Assembly (NCBI RefSeq): GCF_947501165.1
Contig: NZ_CANMUU010000005.1
Span: 1-64,000, forward strand
Reading direction: 5' to 3'
From: an uncultured Allomuricauda sp.
GTDB taxonomy: Bacteria > Bacteroidota > Bacteroidia > Flavobacteriales > Flavobacteriaceae
DNA length: 64,000 nt
The stretch's first letter is position 1; every line of letters begins with the position of its first letter. This document shows, one piece after another, positions 33,644-43,031 of this stretch. The position numbers and the translations under genes are program-made. The notes beneath the pieces were generated by a model. The model saw nothing but the letters and a program-made list of their open reading frames with translations, did no database searches and had not been told where the DNA came from.

Positions 33644-34201
33644 CTACTTCTTTTTAATGATTTCAGCCAACAATTTCTTGGCTCTCAATAATTTAACTTT
33701 GATATTGTTGACCGGTTCGTCGAGTTCTCTAGCTATGTCAGCATAGCTCAATTCGTTAAAGTATCTAAGGTTGATTACTTTTTGGTAATGGGGTTTTAGT
33801 TTTTTGATGTCCTGAAGCAGAGTGGCCAAATTTTGTTCTGTGATCAATTGGTCTTCTACTGTAGGAGTTTCATCTAGAACCCTTTGGACTGCATCCCCAT
33901 GAGTGTCCATTTCTTCCAAAAGATTCTTTTTTCTTTTCCGGATTAAATCAACATGTAGATTTTTGGAAATAGTAATCAACCACGTACGAAATTCGAAGTC
34001 TTCGTTATAGGTTTCAATTTTATCAAAAGCATTGGAAAAAGTGCGTATGGTAATGTCTTCAGCGTCATTTTCGTTTTTGGTCCTTAACAACTGAAAACCA
34101 TATACGTCGTTCCAAAAAGTATCCAAAAGAAAACTAAAGGCTATCTGATTTCCCTTTTTTGCCTTTTGGATGTTTTCCTTAATGGAATCGATTTTGTTCA
34201 A
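33644..34201 (-). CDS. ECF-type RNA polymerase sigma factor
   Basis: A 185-residue sigma-70 family protein; the start appears to be a TTG (MNKIDSIKENIQKAKK). Region 2 is seen as FLLDTFWNDVYGFQLLRT, DAEDITIRTFSNAFDKIET and FRTWLITISKNLHVDLIRK. Region 4 is seen as VINLRYFNELSYADIARELD and VNNIKVKLLRAKKLL. It lies upstream of lipA without an adjacent anti-sigma gene. This type is conserved next to lipA in many Flavobacteriaceae as far as I recall. Confidence 0.9.
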   Translation of the reverse strand: MNKIDSIKENIQKAKKGNQIAFSFLLDTFWNDVYGFQLLRTKNENDAEDITIRTFSNAFDKIETYNEDFEFRTWLITISKNLHVDLIRKRKKNLLEEMDTHGDAVQRVLDETPTVEDQLITEQNLATLLQDIKKLKPHYQKVINLRYFNELSYADIARELDEPVNNIKVKLLRAKKLLAEIIKKK

Positions 34202-34239
34202 AGTGTGTATTTGCTACAAATGAGCCTTTTAGGTGGTGT

Positions 34240-34446
34240 TTACACCTCTACTACGGAATCTTTCTTGCAATCCTGCTCACTGGGAAGTTTACCACAATAA
34301 CCGCAGGCTTCTCCTTCCTTGTTAAGAAACGGGCTTTGGCTAGCACAGGTCCCTGCAAACTTTCCATCTTTTTTAGACCATATTTTGATAGTTATTCCTG
34401 CGAGTGCTATCCCAAGAAGACCTATTGTAAGAAATACTAATTCCAT
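34240..34446 (-). CDS. Small membrane-anchored Cys-containing protein
   Basis: A 68-residue protein from the ATG at 34446 (MELVFLTIGLLGIALAGI). A longer start at 34464 would lie inside the promoter region. It has one N-terminal membrane helix, then GKFAGTCASQSPFLNKEGEACGYCGKLPSEQDC, with a CxxC and two further Cys that could bind a metal. The segment GTCASQ and FLNKEGEAC are conserved in flavobacterial homologues as far as I recall. Function is unknown. Confidence 0.75.
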   Translation of the reverse strand: MELVFLTIGLLGIALAGITIKIWSKKDGKFAGTCASQSPFLNKEGEACGYCGKLPSEQDCKKDSVVEV

Positions 34447-34461
34447 AGTCGAAATTTTAAG

Positions 34462-34469
34462 CAAAATTA
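34462..34469 (-). promoter_or_regulatory. -7 promoter box (TAATTTTG) before the small Cys membrane protein
   Basis: TAATTTTG on the minus strand fits TAnnTTTG and lies 15 bp before the ATG at 34446. It supports that start over the upstream ATG at 34464, which overlaps the box. Confidence 0.5.
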
Positions 34470-34522
34470 CGAAATACAGAACTATTTAGAATGCTGTTTA
34501 AGGGAACTTTAGAAAAGTTTGC

Positions 34523-35281
34523 TTAATACATGATGTTCGCCACTATATTTTCTACGGAAGGGGTGGTGTTTCCTCCTTCAGGCTCAATAGTTATATAGCC
34601 TATGGCATTATCGCCATAAGGAATGGCAAAGAGTTTGTCCTTGTCATCAAGATTTTTGATCACACCAAGGTTTACAAGCTCGCCATTTACTTCGGCCCAC
34701 ATCTGAAAACATTTGTTTTCAGGAAGTTGAGGTACATTACTGACGTTTATATATGAAAGCTTTTTTACAGGATTGATGTATGCAACAGCTTTAAGTTCTT
34801 TCCCTTCTTTTTTTCCTTTAACAGAATATTTTTTGGTATCCGGATTGTTAAGAACAATAAATTGGTTGCGCACGTCTTCCAATTGATTCTTCATATTCTC
34901 TTCCAGATACTTAATCTTATTGTTGACCAATGTATTTTCCTGTTGTAGGCTTTTATTTTGGTTCCAGAAAAATAAAGAAGACCCTGCAAAGACCAAAATA
35001 GCAACGCTGGCAGCTACTGCATATCTCAATAAACGAATATTGGAAGACTTTTGTTTTTTGGCACTATGAAGGATTATTTCCTTAAGCCCCTCTGGAGTTT
35101 TGCGCGAATAAAGCTTAGCATAAGCCTCTAAGTTATCCTGAAGTTCATTGTAAGTATTACGAACTTCTGGATACATGGCAATGTAACGTTCTGCTTGGGA
35201 AGACTCCTCTTTGGTGGCATCACCTATGAGATACTTTTCCAAAACATCTGACTCTAAGAATGATAGTATTTTTTCTTTCAT
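34523..35281 (-). CDS. Anti-sigma factor, RskA-like
   Basis: A 252-residue membrane protein. The N-terminal cytoplasmic part (LEKYLIGDATKEESSQAERY) resembles anti-sigma domains but has no zinc-binding Cys. A membrane helix follows (YAVAASVAILVFAGSSLFFW), then a coiled coil and a C-terminal periplasmic RskA-type domain (CFQMWAEVNGELVNLGVI, AIGYITIEPEGGNTTPS). It overlaps the sigma-factor gene by ATGA, so the pair is made together. It should hold the sigma factor inactive until an envelope signal arrives. Confidence 0.9.
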   Translation of the reverse strand: MKEKILSFLESDVLEKYLIGDATKEESSQAERYIAMYPEVRNTYNELQDNLEAYAKLYSRKTPEGLKEIILHSAKKQKSSNIRLLRYAVAASVAILVFAGSSLFFWNQNKSLQQENTLVNNKIKYLEENMKNQLEDVRNQFIVLNNPDTKKYSVKGKKEGKELKAVAYINPVKKLSYINVSNVPQLPENKCFQMWAEVNGELVNLGVIKNLDDKDKLFAIPYGDNAIGYITIEPEGGNTTPSVENIVANIMY

Positions 35282-35844
35282 GGCAAAACATTTAATAAAA
35301 GGAGTAGTATTGTCGGTACTTTATACAATTTACCAAGTTCACGTAATCCTATTTTTAGTCGAGATTTTATGGTTCCCAAAGGGATATCCAGTTCTTCACT
35401 AGCTTCTTGTTGGGTCATTCCCTCAAAAAATAGAGCTTCTAGAACTATTTGATATTTAGGCTCAATTTTTTCGAGATTATCCTGCATGTCCAAGACATCA
35501 GGCCTAATACCTTCCACTCCAACATTATATACGTCCGAAACATCGATTTGGACTTCCTTGTCCATTTTATTATTAATACTTCTCAGTTTATCAATTGAGG
35601 TATTCCTTGTGATTCGAAAAAGCCATGTAAAAAGCTTGGCTTTAGAAGCATCATAGGTATCTGCCTTTTTCCAAATCTTAATAAAGCTTTCCTGCAAAAT
35701 GTCTTGGGCTAAGTCGTCGTCTTTCACCACTTTGTAGGCGACACCATAGAGCGTGTCTCCATAATGTTCATATAATAATGATATAGCCTTGTCATCTTTT
35801 TCAGCTAGAAGACTAACAATATGTTTTTCGATTAGTGAACTCAT
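35278..35844 (-). CDS. ECF-type RNA polymerase sigma factor (SigK-like) paired with the anti-sigma factor
   Basis: A 188-residue sigma factor with region 2 (LLYEHYGDTLYGVAYKVV, LAQDILQESFIKIWKKADTY, FTWLFRITRNTSIDKLRS) and region 4 (LEALFFEGMTQQEASEELD, PLGTIKSRLKIGLREL). The C-terminal hydrophobic tail (PTILLLLLNVLP) is unusual for a soluble sigma factor. The anti-sigma gene follows with a 4-bp overlap, the standard SigK/RskA arrangement. Confidence 0.92.
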   Translation of the reverse strand: MSSLIEKHIVSLLAEKDDKAISLLYEHYGDTLYGVAYKVVKDDDLAQDILQESFIKIWKKADTYDASKAKLFTWLFRITRNTSIDKLRSINNKMDKEVQIDVSDVYNVGVEGIRPDVLDMQDNLEKIEPKYQIVLEALFFEGMTQQEASEELDIPLGTIKSRLKIGLRELGKLYKVPTILLLLLNVLP

Positions 35845-36012
35845 ATGAGGTTGCTAAAGTAAAATTTATTGAGGGCGAAATCTAAAAATACGTTTTAGTC
35901 CGTATATAAAACAACGCTAAAATATAAAAAGCAATATAGTTAGGCGTTTACTTTGAAGATACAGTGCATTATAGCACATATTATATTAAGTTTTTGGTTA
36001 GTTTGGTTTGGT

Positions 36013-36047
36013 ATAACCCCTGTAATTCATAGCAATGCAGGGGTTAT
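36013..36047 (-). terminator. Hairpin at the end of murB, possible terminator
   Basis: ATAACCCCTG (36013-36022) pairs with CAGGGGTTAT (36038-36047), a perfect 10-bp stem with a 15-base loop. It covers the murB stop codon at 36044-36046. On the minus strand no T-run follows, so it may be a weak terminator or an mRNA-stabilising structure. Confidence 0.5.
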
Positions 36048-37060
36048 CTTATTATGTTCACTTCTGGTGTTATTTCTATATTGAATTTTTTCTTGACCGT
36101 TTTTTGAATGTCCGTGGCCAAATCCATAATATCCTGTCCGCTAGCATTTCCATAATTTACGAGTACTAGAGCCTGCTTTTTATGTACTCCGGCATCACCA
36201 ACTCGTTTTCCTTTAAAACCACATTGTTCAATAAGCCATCCTGCAGGTATCTTGATCTCAGACTTCGAAATCTGATACGAGGGAACCTCTGGATATGTTT
36301 TTTTTAATTTTTCAAAGACTTTTCCGGACACAATTGGATTTTTAAAAAAACTACCGCTGTTACCAATCTCATTAGGATCAGGTAGTTTACTTCTTCGAAT
36401 AGCAATAACAGCCTTAGAAACATCATGGATAGTAGGATATACTATTCCTTGTTTTTTTAACTCATTCTCAATAGCACCATAATTCGTGTTGAGTTGATGA
36501 TTTTCCTTGGTCAGCCGAAGGTTTACAGAGGTTATGATAAATTTTCCCTTCGCTTTGTTCTTGAAAATTGAATCCCGATAACCAAATTGACAGCTGTCTT
36601 GGTCAAATTCAACTAATTCACCTGTCGCTATTTCCATAGCCGTACAACTTTCAAAGACATCTTTTAACTCAATCCCATAGGCGCCAATATTCTGTATTGG
36701 AGCCGTACCTGTGTTACCCGGAATTAATGAAAGATTCTCTAGACCTCCGTATCCATTGTCCAAACTCCAAAGTACAAGATTATGCCAGTTTTCGCCCGCC
36801 ATAACTTTGAGTACTACCTCTGAATCTGATTCTTCCTCAATTGAAATTCCTTTTAGATTGATGTGAATGACAAGTGCATCAATATCTTGGGTTAACAAGA
36901 CATTACTGCCACCACTAAGGATAAATTTTTTGGGATATGCTTTTAGTTCAAGAACTTTCTGAAGCTGAAGTAAGCTAGAGATTGCAACAAAGAATCTAGC
37001 CGTAACATCTATACCAAATGTATTGTACTCCTTGAGTGATATATTTTCCTGAATCTTCAC
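36044..37060 (-). CDS. murB: UDP-N-acetylenolpyruvoylglucosamine reductase
   Basis: A 338-residue FAD enzyme that makes UDP-MurNAc for peptidoglycan. The FAD site is seen as ILSGGSNVLLTQ and the catalytic region as GNTGTAPIQNIGAYG, with GNSGSFFKNPIV holding the proton-donor Ser. The C-terminal KKQALVLVNYGNASG is typical of type I MurB, as in E. coli. The start is a GTG that overlaps the stop of the aminotransferase gene (GTGA). It ends in a hairpin. Confidence 0.95.
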   Translation of the reverse strand: MKIQENISLKEYNTFGIDVTARFFVAISSLLQLQKVLELKAYPKKFILSGGSNVLLTQDIDALVIHINLKGISIEEESDSEVVLKVMAGENWHNLVLWSLDNGYGGLENLSLIPGNTGTAPIQNIGAYGIELKDVFESCTAMEIATGELVEFDQDSCQFGYRDSIFKNKAKGKFIITSVNLRLTKENHQLNTNYGAIENELKKQGIVYPTIHDVSKAVIAIRRSKLPDPNEIGNSGSFFKNPIVSGKVFEKLKKTYPEVPSYQISKSEIKIPAGWLIEQCGFKGKRVGDAGVHKKQALVLVNYGNASGQDIMDLATDIQKTVKKKFNIEITPEVNIIR

Positions 37061-38250
37061 TTATTTGAATACTTTTTCAAGGCTTCTTTTAAGATTAAAA
37101 CTGCCTTTACGAGCTGTTCTTTTTCTAGAACATATGCAATTCGAATTTGATTTTTACCAAGTCCTTCCGTTGCATAAAATCCGGCGGCTGGTGCTACCAT
37201 TATCGTTTTTCCATCCATTTCAAAACTTTCCAAAATCCATTGGGCAAAATCATCAGCATCAGTAATTGGAAGTTCAGCAACACAGTAAAAAGCACCTTTT
37301 GGTATAGCCACTTTTACCCCTTCTATTTTTTGAAGCTCCGAAACTAAAATATTTCGCCTTTCTACGTATTCCTCAATGACATTGTCAAAATACTCTTGAG
37401 GCGTATCCAATGCCGCCTCGCTGGCAATTTGTGCAAAAGTAGGAGGTGATAATCTAGCTTGGGCAAACTTTAGGGCACTATCCATTACGGCTTTGTTCTT
37501 GGAAACTAGACAACCAATTCGGGCGCCACACATACTATATCGTTTGGATACCGAATCGACAACTATGGCATGCTCCTCCATATCTGGCAATTGAAGAATG
37601 GAATAGTGCTTTGTACCATCATAAGTAAATTCACGATACACCTCATCAGCAACCAGAAAAAGGTTATGTTTTTTTACCAATTGCGCCAATTGTTGAATTT
37701 CTTCTTGGGTATAAAGGTACCCTGTTGGGTTTCCAGGGTTGCAAATTAGAATGGCTTTGGTTTTTGAAGTGATACGTTTTTCAAATTCATCAATAGGAGG
37801 CAGAGAAAAGTTGTTTTCCAGTTTAGAGACTATGGGAACTACCTTTACTCCAGATGCTGTGGCAAATCCATTATAATTTGCATAAAAAGGTTCTGGGATA
37901 ATAATTTCGTCCTCCGGGTCCATTATGGTGCCCATGGCAAAGGATAAAGCCTCTGACCCACCTGTGGTTACAATAATGTCCTCATGTGAAACCGAAATTT
38001 CATTTCTTTTGTAGTAGTTGGCAATCTTTTTTCGATACGTTTCCGAACCTTCGGTCATGCTGTAGGCCAATACTTCAATAGTATTGTTCTTTATGGCATC
38101 CAATGCTACTTGGGGAGTTTTAATATCAGGTTGTCCTATATTTAGGTGGATAACATGAGTTCCTCGTTTTTTTGCCAATTCGGCATAAGGAACCAACTTA
38201 CGAATGGGTGAAGCGGGCATCTTTTTACCCTTTTCGGAAATCGTGGGCAT
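37057..38250 (-). CDS. Pyridoxal-phosphate-dependent class I aminotransferase
   Basis: A 397-residue enzyme from the ATG at 38250 (MPTISEKGKKMPASPIRKL); an ATG at 38283 would add 11 residues. Motifs include HLNIGQPDIKTP, the cofactor-binding TTGGSEALSFAMG, ICNPGNPTGYLY and ADEVYREFTYDG. The PLP lysine is in VDSVSKRYSMCGARIGC. It belongs to the aspartate/aromatic aminotransferase group. The exact amino donor is uncertain. It is coupled to murB by a 4-bp overlap. Confidence 0.92.
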   Translation of the reverse strand: MPTISEKGKKMPASPIRKLVPYAELAKKRGTHVIHLNIGQPDIKTPQVALDAIKNNTIEVLAYSMTEGSETYRKKIANYYKRNEISVSHEDIIVTTGGSEALSFAMGTIMDPEDEIIIPEPFYANYNGFATASGVKVVPIVSKLENNFSLPPIDEFEKRITSKTKAILICNPGNPTGYLYTQEEIQQLAQLVKKHNLFLVADEVYREFTYDGTKHYSILQLPDMEEHAIVVDSVSKRYSMCGARIGCLVSKNKAVMDSALKFAQARLSPPTFAQIASEAALDTPQEYFDNVIEEYVERRNILVSELQKIEGVKVAIPKGAFYCVAELPITDADDFAQWILESFEMDGKTIMVAPAAGFYATEGLGKNQIRIAYVLEKEQLVKAVLILKEALKKYSNK

Positions 38251-38400
38251 TTGAAAAATTTTAGACAAAAATGGTGAAACCATGCCATGGAAACAACCAA
38301 ATCTCCAAATATTTAAGCGGTTATAGTAATGTTAAATTAAAGTTATAATTACACGTTTTTTCCTATTTTTAAGAGAGATAATGTTTTAGAAGTAAACAAT

Positions 38401-39732
38401 TTGAAACGGTTTATACCTTTTTTTGCCATTCTTTTTAGCTGTCTTCCGTTATGGATTTCTGCACAGGGATTCAAGTTGCCTGCCGAACAGAAAGTTCAGA
38501 AGATTAGATTTGAATTGGTTAATAATTTAATGTTGATTCCTATTGAAATCAATGGTTCGGACTTGACTTTTGTACTGGACTCTGGGGTTAGTAAGCCCAT
38601 TCTTTTCAATTTGGCGGAGCAAGATTCTGTACAGATAAATAATGTTTCTGAAGTCACTATTCGAGGATTAGGGGATGGAGAACCTCTAAAAGCTCTAAGT
38701 TCCAAGGGAAATGCATTTAAACTTGGAAAAGCTAAGAACTACAACCAGGACATGTATGTGGTTTTAGACAAAGGGATTAATTTTTCTACATCATTGGGAG
38801 TACCTGTTCATGGAATCATGGGATATGACTTGTTTCGGGATTTTATTGTGGAAATCAATTATTCGGCCAAGAATATCAAACTACACAATCCTGAGTTGTA
38901 TGAAGAAAAGTTAGACAAAAGGGCTCAAATATTACCGTTGACCGTAGAATCCAGAAAAGCCTACGTGCAAGCCACGGTTCTTTCAGAGGATTCTTCCGAT
39001 ATACCTGTAAAACTCCTGGTGGATACGGGTAGTAGTGATGCGCTTTGGCTTTTTCACCGCCCCGAAAAAGGCTTGGAAGTACCCGAGAAGCATTATGAAG
39101 ACTATTTGGGTAGAGGACTTAGTGGTGATATTTTTGGAAAACGCTCTAAGGTCAATGGTATCCGTATTGGAGATTTTGAGTTAAGAGATGCCAAAGCGGC
39201 TTTTCCATATCGAGAATCTATTGGGTTTTTAAAGAATTTTGGAGACCGTAGTGGAAGTTTAGGCGGTGAAATCCTGAGAAGGTTTAATATGGTTTTTGAT
39301 TACTCTCGGGGTACATTGAAACTCAAGAAAAACGGAAACTTCAAGGCACCTTTCCAGTATAATCTTGCAGGTATCGAATTGCAGCATAACGGGTTGCGAT
39401 ACATTGCAGAAAGTATAGCCAACGCAAATGGTGTTGTTCAACAAAAGAGTGGTTCGTTTGGTAATGTTCAGATATTATTGGAAAACAAAACGCGCCTCAG
39501 TTTGGTTCCCGAAATTGTGGTTTCTTCTATTAGAGTTGGAAGTCCTGCTGAGGAGGCCGGCCTTAAAGAAGGCGATGTTATACTAGCAGTGAATGGTAAA
39601 AAAATCCATAAGTACAAGCTTCAGGAGATATTAAAAATGCTCAATGAAAAGGAAGGAAAACGCATTCGAGTACTTATTGAACGCTATAATAGAGACTTGC
39701 TCTTCACCTTTGTATTGAAAAAAGTATTCTAA
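38401..39732 (+). CDS. Secreted retropepsin-like aspartyl protease with PDZ domain
   Basis: A 443-residue protein beginning at a TTG, with no upstream ATG in frame and a good signal peptide (FFAILFSCLPLWISAQ). Two retropepsin-like half-sites, FVLDSGVSK (about residue 58) and LLVDTGSSDALW (about residue 205), carry the Asp residues. The second is canonical DTGSS, while the first has DSGVS. The C-terminal 90 residues are a PDZ domain (GSPAEEAGLKEGDVILAVNG). It is probably a periplasmic protease. A strong terminator separates it from the convergent DUF1573 gene. Confidence 0.88.
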   Translation: MKRFIPFFAILFSCLPLWISAQGFKLPAEQKVQKIRFELVNNLMLIPIEINGSDLTFVLDSGVSKPILFNLAEQDSVQINNVSEVTIRGLGDGEPLKALSSKGNAFKLGKAKNYNQDMYVVLDKGINFSTSLGVPVHGIMGYDLFRDFIVEINYSAKNIKLHNPELYEEKLDKRAQILPLTVESRKAYVQATVLSEDSSDIPVKLLVDTGSSDALWLFHRPEKGLEVPEKHYEDYLGRGLSGDIFGKRSKVNGIRIGDFELRDAKAAFPYRESIGFLKNFGDRSGSLGGEILRRFNMVFDYSRGTLKLKKNGNFKAPFQYNLAGIELQHNGLRYIAESIANANGVVQQKSGSFGNVQILLENKTRLSLVPEIVVSSIRVGSPAEEAGLKEGDVILAVNGKKIHKYKLQEILKMLNEKEGKRIRVLIERYNRDLLFTFVLKKVF

Positions 39733-39740
39733 ATAAAAAA

Positions 39741-39758
39741 GCCTCCGGTTTCGGAGGC
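39741..39758. terminator. Bidirectional terminator between the retropepsin-PDZ and DUF1573 genes
   Basis: GCCTCCG and CGGAGGC form a 7-bp stem around GTTT, with As before and Ts after (ttttcttt). It lies 8 bp after one stop and 25 bp from the other, and can serve both convergent genes. Confidence 0.88.
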
Positions 39759-39783
39759 TTTTCTTTCTTTTGATAGAATTTTT

Positions 39784-40173
39784 CTATTTCGCACCTTCCG
39801 CTTTAACGTTCCCTTTTATTTTAAGAACCTTAGTGGGTGTATCTGCGTTGGAAGTAACGGTAATGGCTTTTCTGATGGGCCCTACACGCTTTGTATCATA
39901 CTTTACTTGGATTTCACCAGTTTTACCAGGCATAATCGGGTCTTCTGGTTTTTTTGGAATGGTACATCCGCAGCTGGACTTAACATCACTTATTACCAAA
40001 GGAGCTGTTCCTGTATTGGTAAATTCAAAAACTCGAATACCATCGCTACCTTTTGCGATTTCACCATAATCGATAGTCTCGCTCTTAAACTCGATTTTAG
40101 CAGTTGTATCCTGAGCATAAATGCTTAAGGACAACAACCCTACAAATAACATGAGTACAGTTTTTTTCATCAT
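39784..40173 (-). CDS. Exported DUF1573 protein
   Basis: A 129-residue protein with a signal peptide (VLMLFVGLLSLSIYAQ) and one Ig-like DUF1573 domain: ETIDYGEIAKGSDGIRVFEF, APLVISDVKSSCGCTIP, and VKYDTKRVGPIRKAITV. The SCGCT motif is the family hallmark. Such proteins are periplasmic in Bacteroidota and their function is unknown. A strong TTTG-N19-TACATTTG promoter precedes it, back to back with the valS promoter. Confidence 0.92.
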   Translation of the reverse strand: MMKKTVLMLFVGLLSLSIYAQDTTAKIEFKSETIDYGEIAKGSDGIRVFEFTNTGTAPLVISDVKSSCGCTIPKKPEDPIMPGKTGEIQVKYDTKRVGPIRKAITVTSNADTPTKVLKIKGNVKAEGAK

Positions 40174-40193
40174 TTCTAGTTTTGGGTGAATTT

Positions 40194-40224
40194 CAAATGT
40201 AAATGTTTTCTACCTGCATCCAAA
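40194..40224 (-). promoter_or_regulatory. Promoter of the DUF1573 gene
   Basis: On the minus strand TTTG (40224-40221) is separated by 19 bases from TACATTTG (40201-40194), a full match to the Bacteroidota consensus. It ends 20 bp before the ATG at 40173. Confidence 0.75.
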
Positions 40225-40229
40225 ATTCT

Positions 40230-40259
40230 TTTGTTATGTTATAACGTTACTTATTTTTG
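40230..40259 (+). promoter_or_regulatory. Promoter of valS
   Basis: TTTG (40230-40233) is followed after 18 bases by TATTTTTG (40252-40259), a full match to the consensus. It gives a leader of roughly 100 bases before the ATG at 40367. Its -33 element is only 5 bp from the -33 element of the divergent DUF1573 promoter. Confidence 0.7.
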
Positions 40260-40366
40260 TTTCGTATTTCCGGATGGGCTTTCAGCCGAAGTATAGCACA
40301 AATTTAATAATGCGACTCCTTCCAAACCTCTATCCGGGGCAAATAAGACAAAAATTATACCGAAAA

Positions 40367-42991
40367 ATGGAGATTCCTTCAAAATATGAACCTCAAAAGG
40401 TTGAGGAGCACTGGTATCAATACTGGATGAAGCACGACTTTTTTAGCTCAACACCAGACGAAAGAGAACCATATACCATTGTAATTCCTCCCCCAAACGT
40501 TACTGGAGTATTGCACATGGGGCATATGCTCAATAATACAATTCAAGATGTGCTTATTCGTAGAGCACGACTCATGGGAAAGAATGCCTGCTGGGTCCCT
40601 GGAGCAGATCATGCTGCAATAGCGACCGAAGCCAAGGTAGTTGCCAAATTAAAGGCGGAGGGTATAGAAAAATCCGATTTAACCCGTGAACAGTTTTTAG
40701 AGCATGTTTGGGCATGGACCGACCAATATGGAGGAGTGATATTTGAACAACTTAAAAAGTTGGGCTGCTCATTGGATTGGAAACGCAAAAAATTCACTAT
40801 GGATGACGATATGTCAGCCTCTGTGATAAAAGTTTTTGTGGATTTATATGAAAAAGGCCTCATTTACAGAGGATATCGAATGGTAAATTGGGATCCAGAG
40901 GCCAAAACCACACTTTCTGATGAAGAGGTAATCTACGAAGAACGGCAAGGACTATTGTATTATTTATCCTATGCCATTGAAGGTTCTGATGAAAAAGTAA
41001 CCATTGCAACCACTAGGCCTGAAACGATTTTGGGAGATACTGCCATCTGTATCAATCCCAACGATGAAAGATACGCTCATTTGCGAGGGAAAAAGGCCAT
41101 CGTGCCCATTTGTAACAGAATAATACCCATTATTGAAGATGAGTATGTTGATATTGAGTTTGGTACAGGATGCCTAAAAGTAACTCCTGCCCACGATGAA
41201 AACGATAAAAACCTTGGGGATAAGCACAACTTGGAGGTTGTTGATATCTTTAATGAAGATGCGACACTAAATTCGTATGGACTTCATTACAAGGGCAAAG
41301 ACCGTTTTATAGTGCGGAAAGAAATTACCAAAGAGCTTGAAGAAAACGGATTTTTAATAAAGACCGAGCAACATACCAATAAAGTGGGTACTTCGGAGCG
41401 GACCAAGGCAGTAATTGAACCTCGGTTGTCTGACCAATGGTTCCTGAAAATGGAAGGTTTGGCCAAACCAGCCCTTGAAGGGGTATTGAAGACAGGTGAT
41501 GTGAAACTGCACCCTAAAAAATTCGAGAATACCTACCGCCACTGGATGGAGAATATCCGAGATTGGAATATTTCCAGACAATTGTGGTGGGGCCAGCAAA
41601 TACCAGCCTATTATTATGGGGATGGCAAGGAAGATTTCGTTGTAGCCGAAACAAAGGAAGCAGCTTTGGAAAAAGCCAAATCCAAGAATCCAAATATCCA
41701 AGAATCAGACTTAAAACAGGACCCAGATGCTCTGGACACTTGGTTTTCTTCTTGGCTTTGGCCCATAAGCGTTTTTGGAGGAATTTTGGATCCCGATAAC
41801 GAAGAGGTTAACTATTACTATCCAACCAGTGATTTAATAACCGCCCCAGATATCTTGTTTTTCTGGGTAGCGCGAATGATTATCTCGGGATATGAATATC
41901 GTGGCAAAAGGCCCTTTGAAAACGTGTACCTTACAGGTTTGGTAAGGGATAAACAGCGACGAAAAATGTCGAAATCCCTGGGTAATTCTCCGGATGCCCT
42001 TAAACTCATGGGCGATTTTGGTGCCGATGGGGTCCGTGTGGGCTTATTGCTGAGTTCTCCTGCGGGTAATGATTTGTTGTTTGACGAAGCCTTGTGTCAG
42101 CAAGGGAAAAACTTTGCCAATAAAATCTGGAATGCATTCCGTTTGATAAAGGGATGGGAAGTGGTTGATATGGAACAACCCAAATCGGCCAAAGTTGGAA
42201 TTGATTGGTATGCGGCTAAATTTAACCAGACCTTGGCAGAGGTAGATGACCATTTTTCCAAATACCGAATTTCGGATGCACTCATGGCCATCTACAAATT
42301 GGTGTGGGACGATTTTTGTTCATGGTTGCTGGAAATCGTTAAGCCTGCGTATCAGAAACCGATTGATAAAACAACGTATGATGCAGTGATTCATTGGTTT
42401 GAAGAAAATTTAAAATTACTTCATCCCTTTATGCCTTTTTTAACGGAAGAAGTATGGCAGCATATTGCAGAGCGAACACCACAGGAAGCATTGATTGTTT
42501 CCAATTGGCCTAAAGTAGGTCCGCAAAAAACGGAACTGATTGAGGACTTTGGTTTTGCTTCTGAAGTCATTTCTGGTATTAGAACCATTCGTAAAGAAAA
42601 AAATATCCCACAGAAGGAAAGTTTAGAACTTTCCATTTTGAACAGCGAAGGAATTGGAAATACCATGGATGCCATTATTTTGAAACTGGGCAATATTTCA
42701 GCGATGGAATTTGTTGATTCTGGTTTGGATGGAGCTCTTAGTTTTAGAGTAAAAAGCAACGAATATTTTATTCCAATTGGAGGTTCCATTGATGTTGAAG
42801 CTGAAATCAAAAAAATTACCGAGGAATTGAGTTACACAAAAGGCTTTTTACAGTCCGTACAGAAAAAGTTGAGCAATGAACGCTTTGTGAACAATGCCCC
42901 CGAAAAAGTAGTGGCTGTTGAACGGAAGAAAGCCGCCGATGCCGAAGCTAAAATTGAAACCTTGGAAAAAAGTTTGGCAAGTTTGGGATAA
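40367..42991 (+). CDS. valS: Valyl-tRNA synthetase
   Basis: An 874-residue class I aminoacyl-tRNA synthetase. The ATG at 40367 ([20 protein letters not shown]) is chosen because all family members start like this; a frame from 40274 adds an implausible leader. The HIGH motif is HMGH at residues 50-53 ([13 protein letters not shown]). KMSKS starts at residue 533 ([10 protein letters not shown]). The editing domain holds [14 protein letters not shown]. The C-terminal valyl-tRNA arm ends in a coiled coil ([19 protein letters not shown]). It charges tRNA-Val. The long leader may be transcribed; no T-box or similar riboswitch was recognised in it. Confidence 0.97.
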   Translation: MEIPSKYEPQKVEEHWYQYWMKHDFFSSTPDEREPYTIVIPPPNVTGVLHMGHMLNNTIQDVLIRRARLMGKNACWVPGADHAAIATEAKVVAKLKAEGIEKSDLTREQFLEHVWAWTDQYGGVIFEQLKKLGCSLDWKRKKFTMDDDMSASVIKVFVDLYEKGLIYRGYRMVNWDPEAKTTLSDEEVIYEERQGLLYYLSYAIEGSDEKVTIATTRPETILGDTAICINPNDERYAHLRGKKAIVPICNRIIPIIEDEYVDIEFGTGCLKVTPAHDENDKNLGDKHNLEVVDIFNEDATLNSYGLHYKGKDRFIVRKEITKELEENGFLIKTEQHTNKVGTSERTKAVIEPRLSDQWFLKMEGLAKPALEGVLKTGDVKLHPKKFENTYRHWMENIRDWNISRQLWWGQQIPAYYYGDGKEDFVVAETKEAALEKAKSKNPNIQESDLKQDPDALDTWFSSWLWPISVFGGILDPDNEEVNYYYPTSDLITAPDILFFWVARMIISGYEYRGKRPFENVYLTGLVRDKQRRKMSKSLGNSPDALKLMGDFGADGVRVGLLLSSPAGNDLLFDEALCQQGKNFANKIWNAFRLIKGWEVVDMEQPKSAKVGIDWYAAKFNQTLAEVDDHFSKYRISDALMAIYKLVWDDFCSWLLEIVKPAYQKPIDKTTYDAVIHWFEENLKLLHPFMPFLTEEVWQHIAERTPQEALIVSNWPKVGPQKTELIEDFGFASEVISGIRTIRKEKNIPQKESLELSILNSEGIGNTMDAIILKLGNISAMEFVDSGLDGALSFRVKSNEYFIPIGGSIDVEAEIKKITEELSYTKGFLQSVQKKLSNERFVNNAPEKVVAVERKKAADAEAKIETLEKSLASLG

Positions 42992-43031
42992 AGTAAACCA
43001 ACGTGTATTCACGTAATAAAAAACCACGCCA

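Noticed and set aside
35845-36013. A small RNA in the gap before the sigma factor
   Set aside because: The gap is AT-rich and contains only short TTTGG repeats near 36001-36013; there is no convincing promoter-terminator pair.
40174-40366. T-box or other riboswitch in the valS leader
   Set aside because: No conserved T-box element or anti-terminator pair could be recognised; only the two promoters and AT-rich sequence are visible.
43001-43014. ACGTG-TATT-CACGT hairpin between valS and the GH109-like gene as a terminator
   Set aside because: The stem is only 5 bp and no T-run follows, so it is too weak to call as a terminator; it could be an operator, but nothing supports that.
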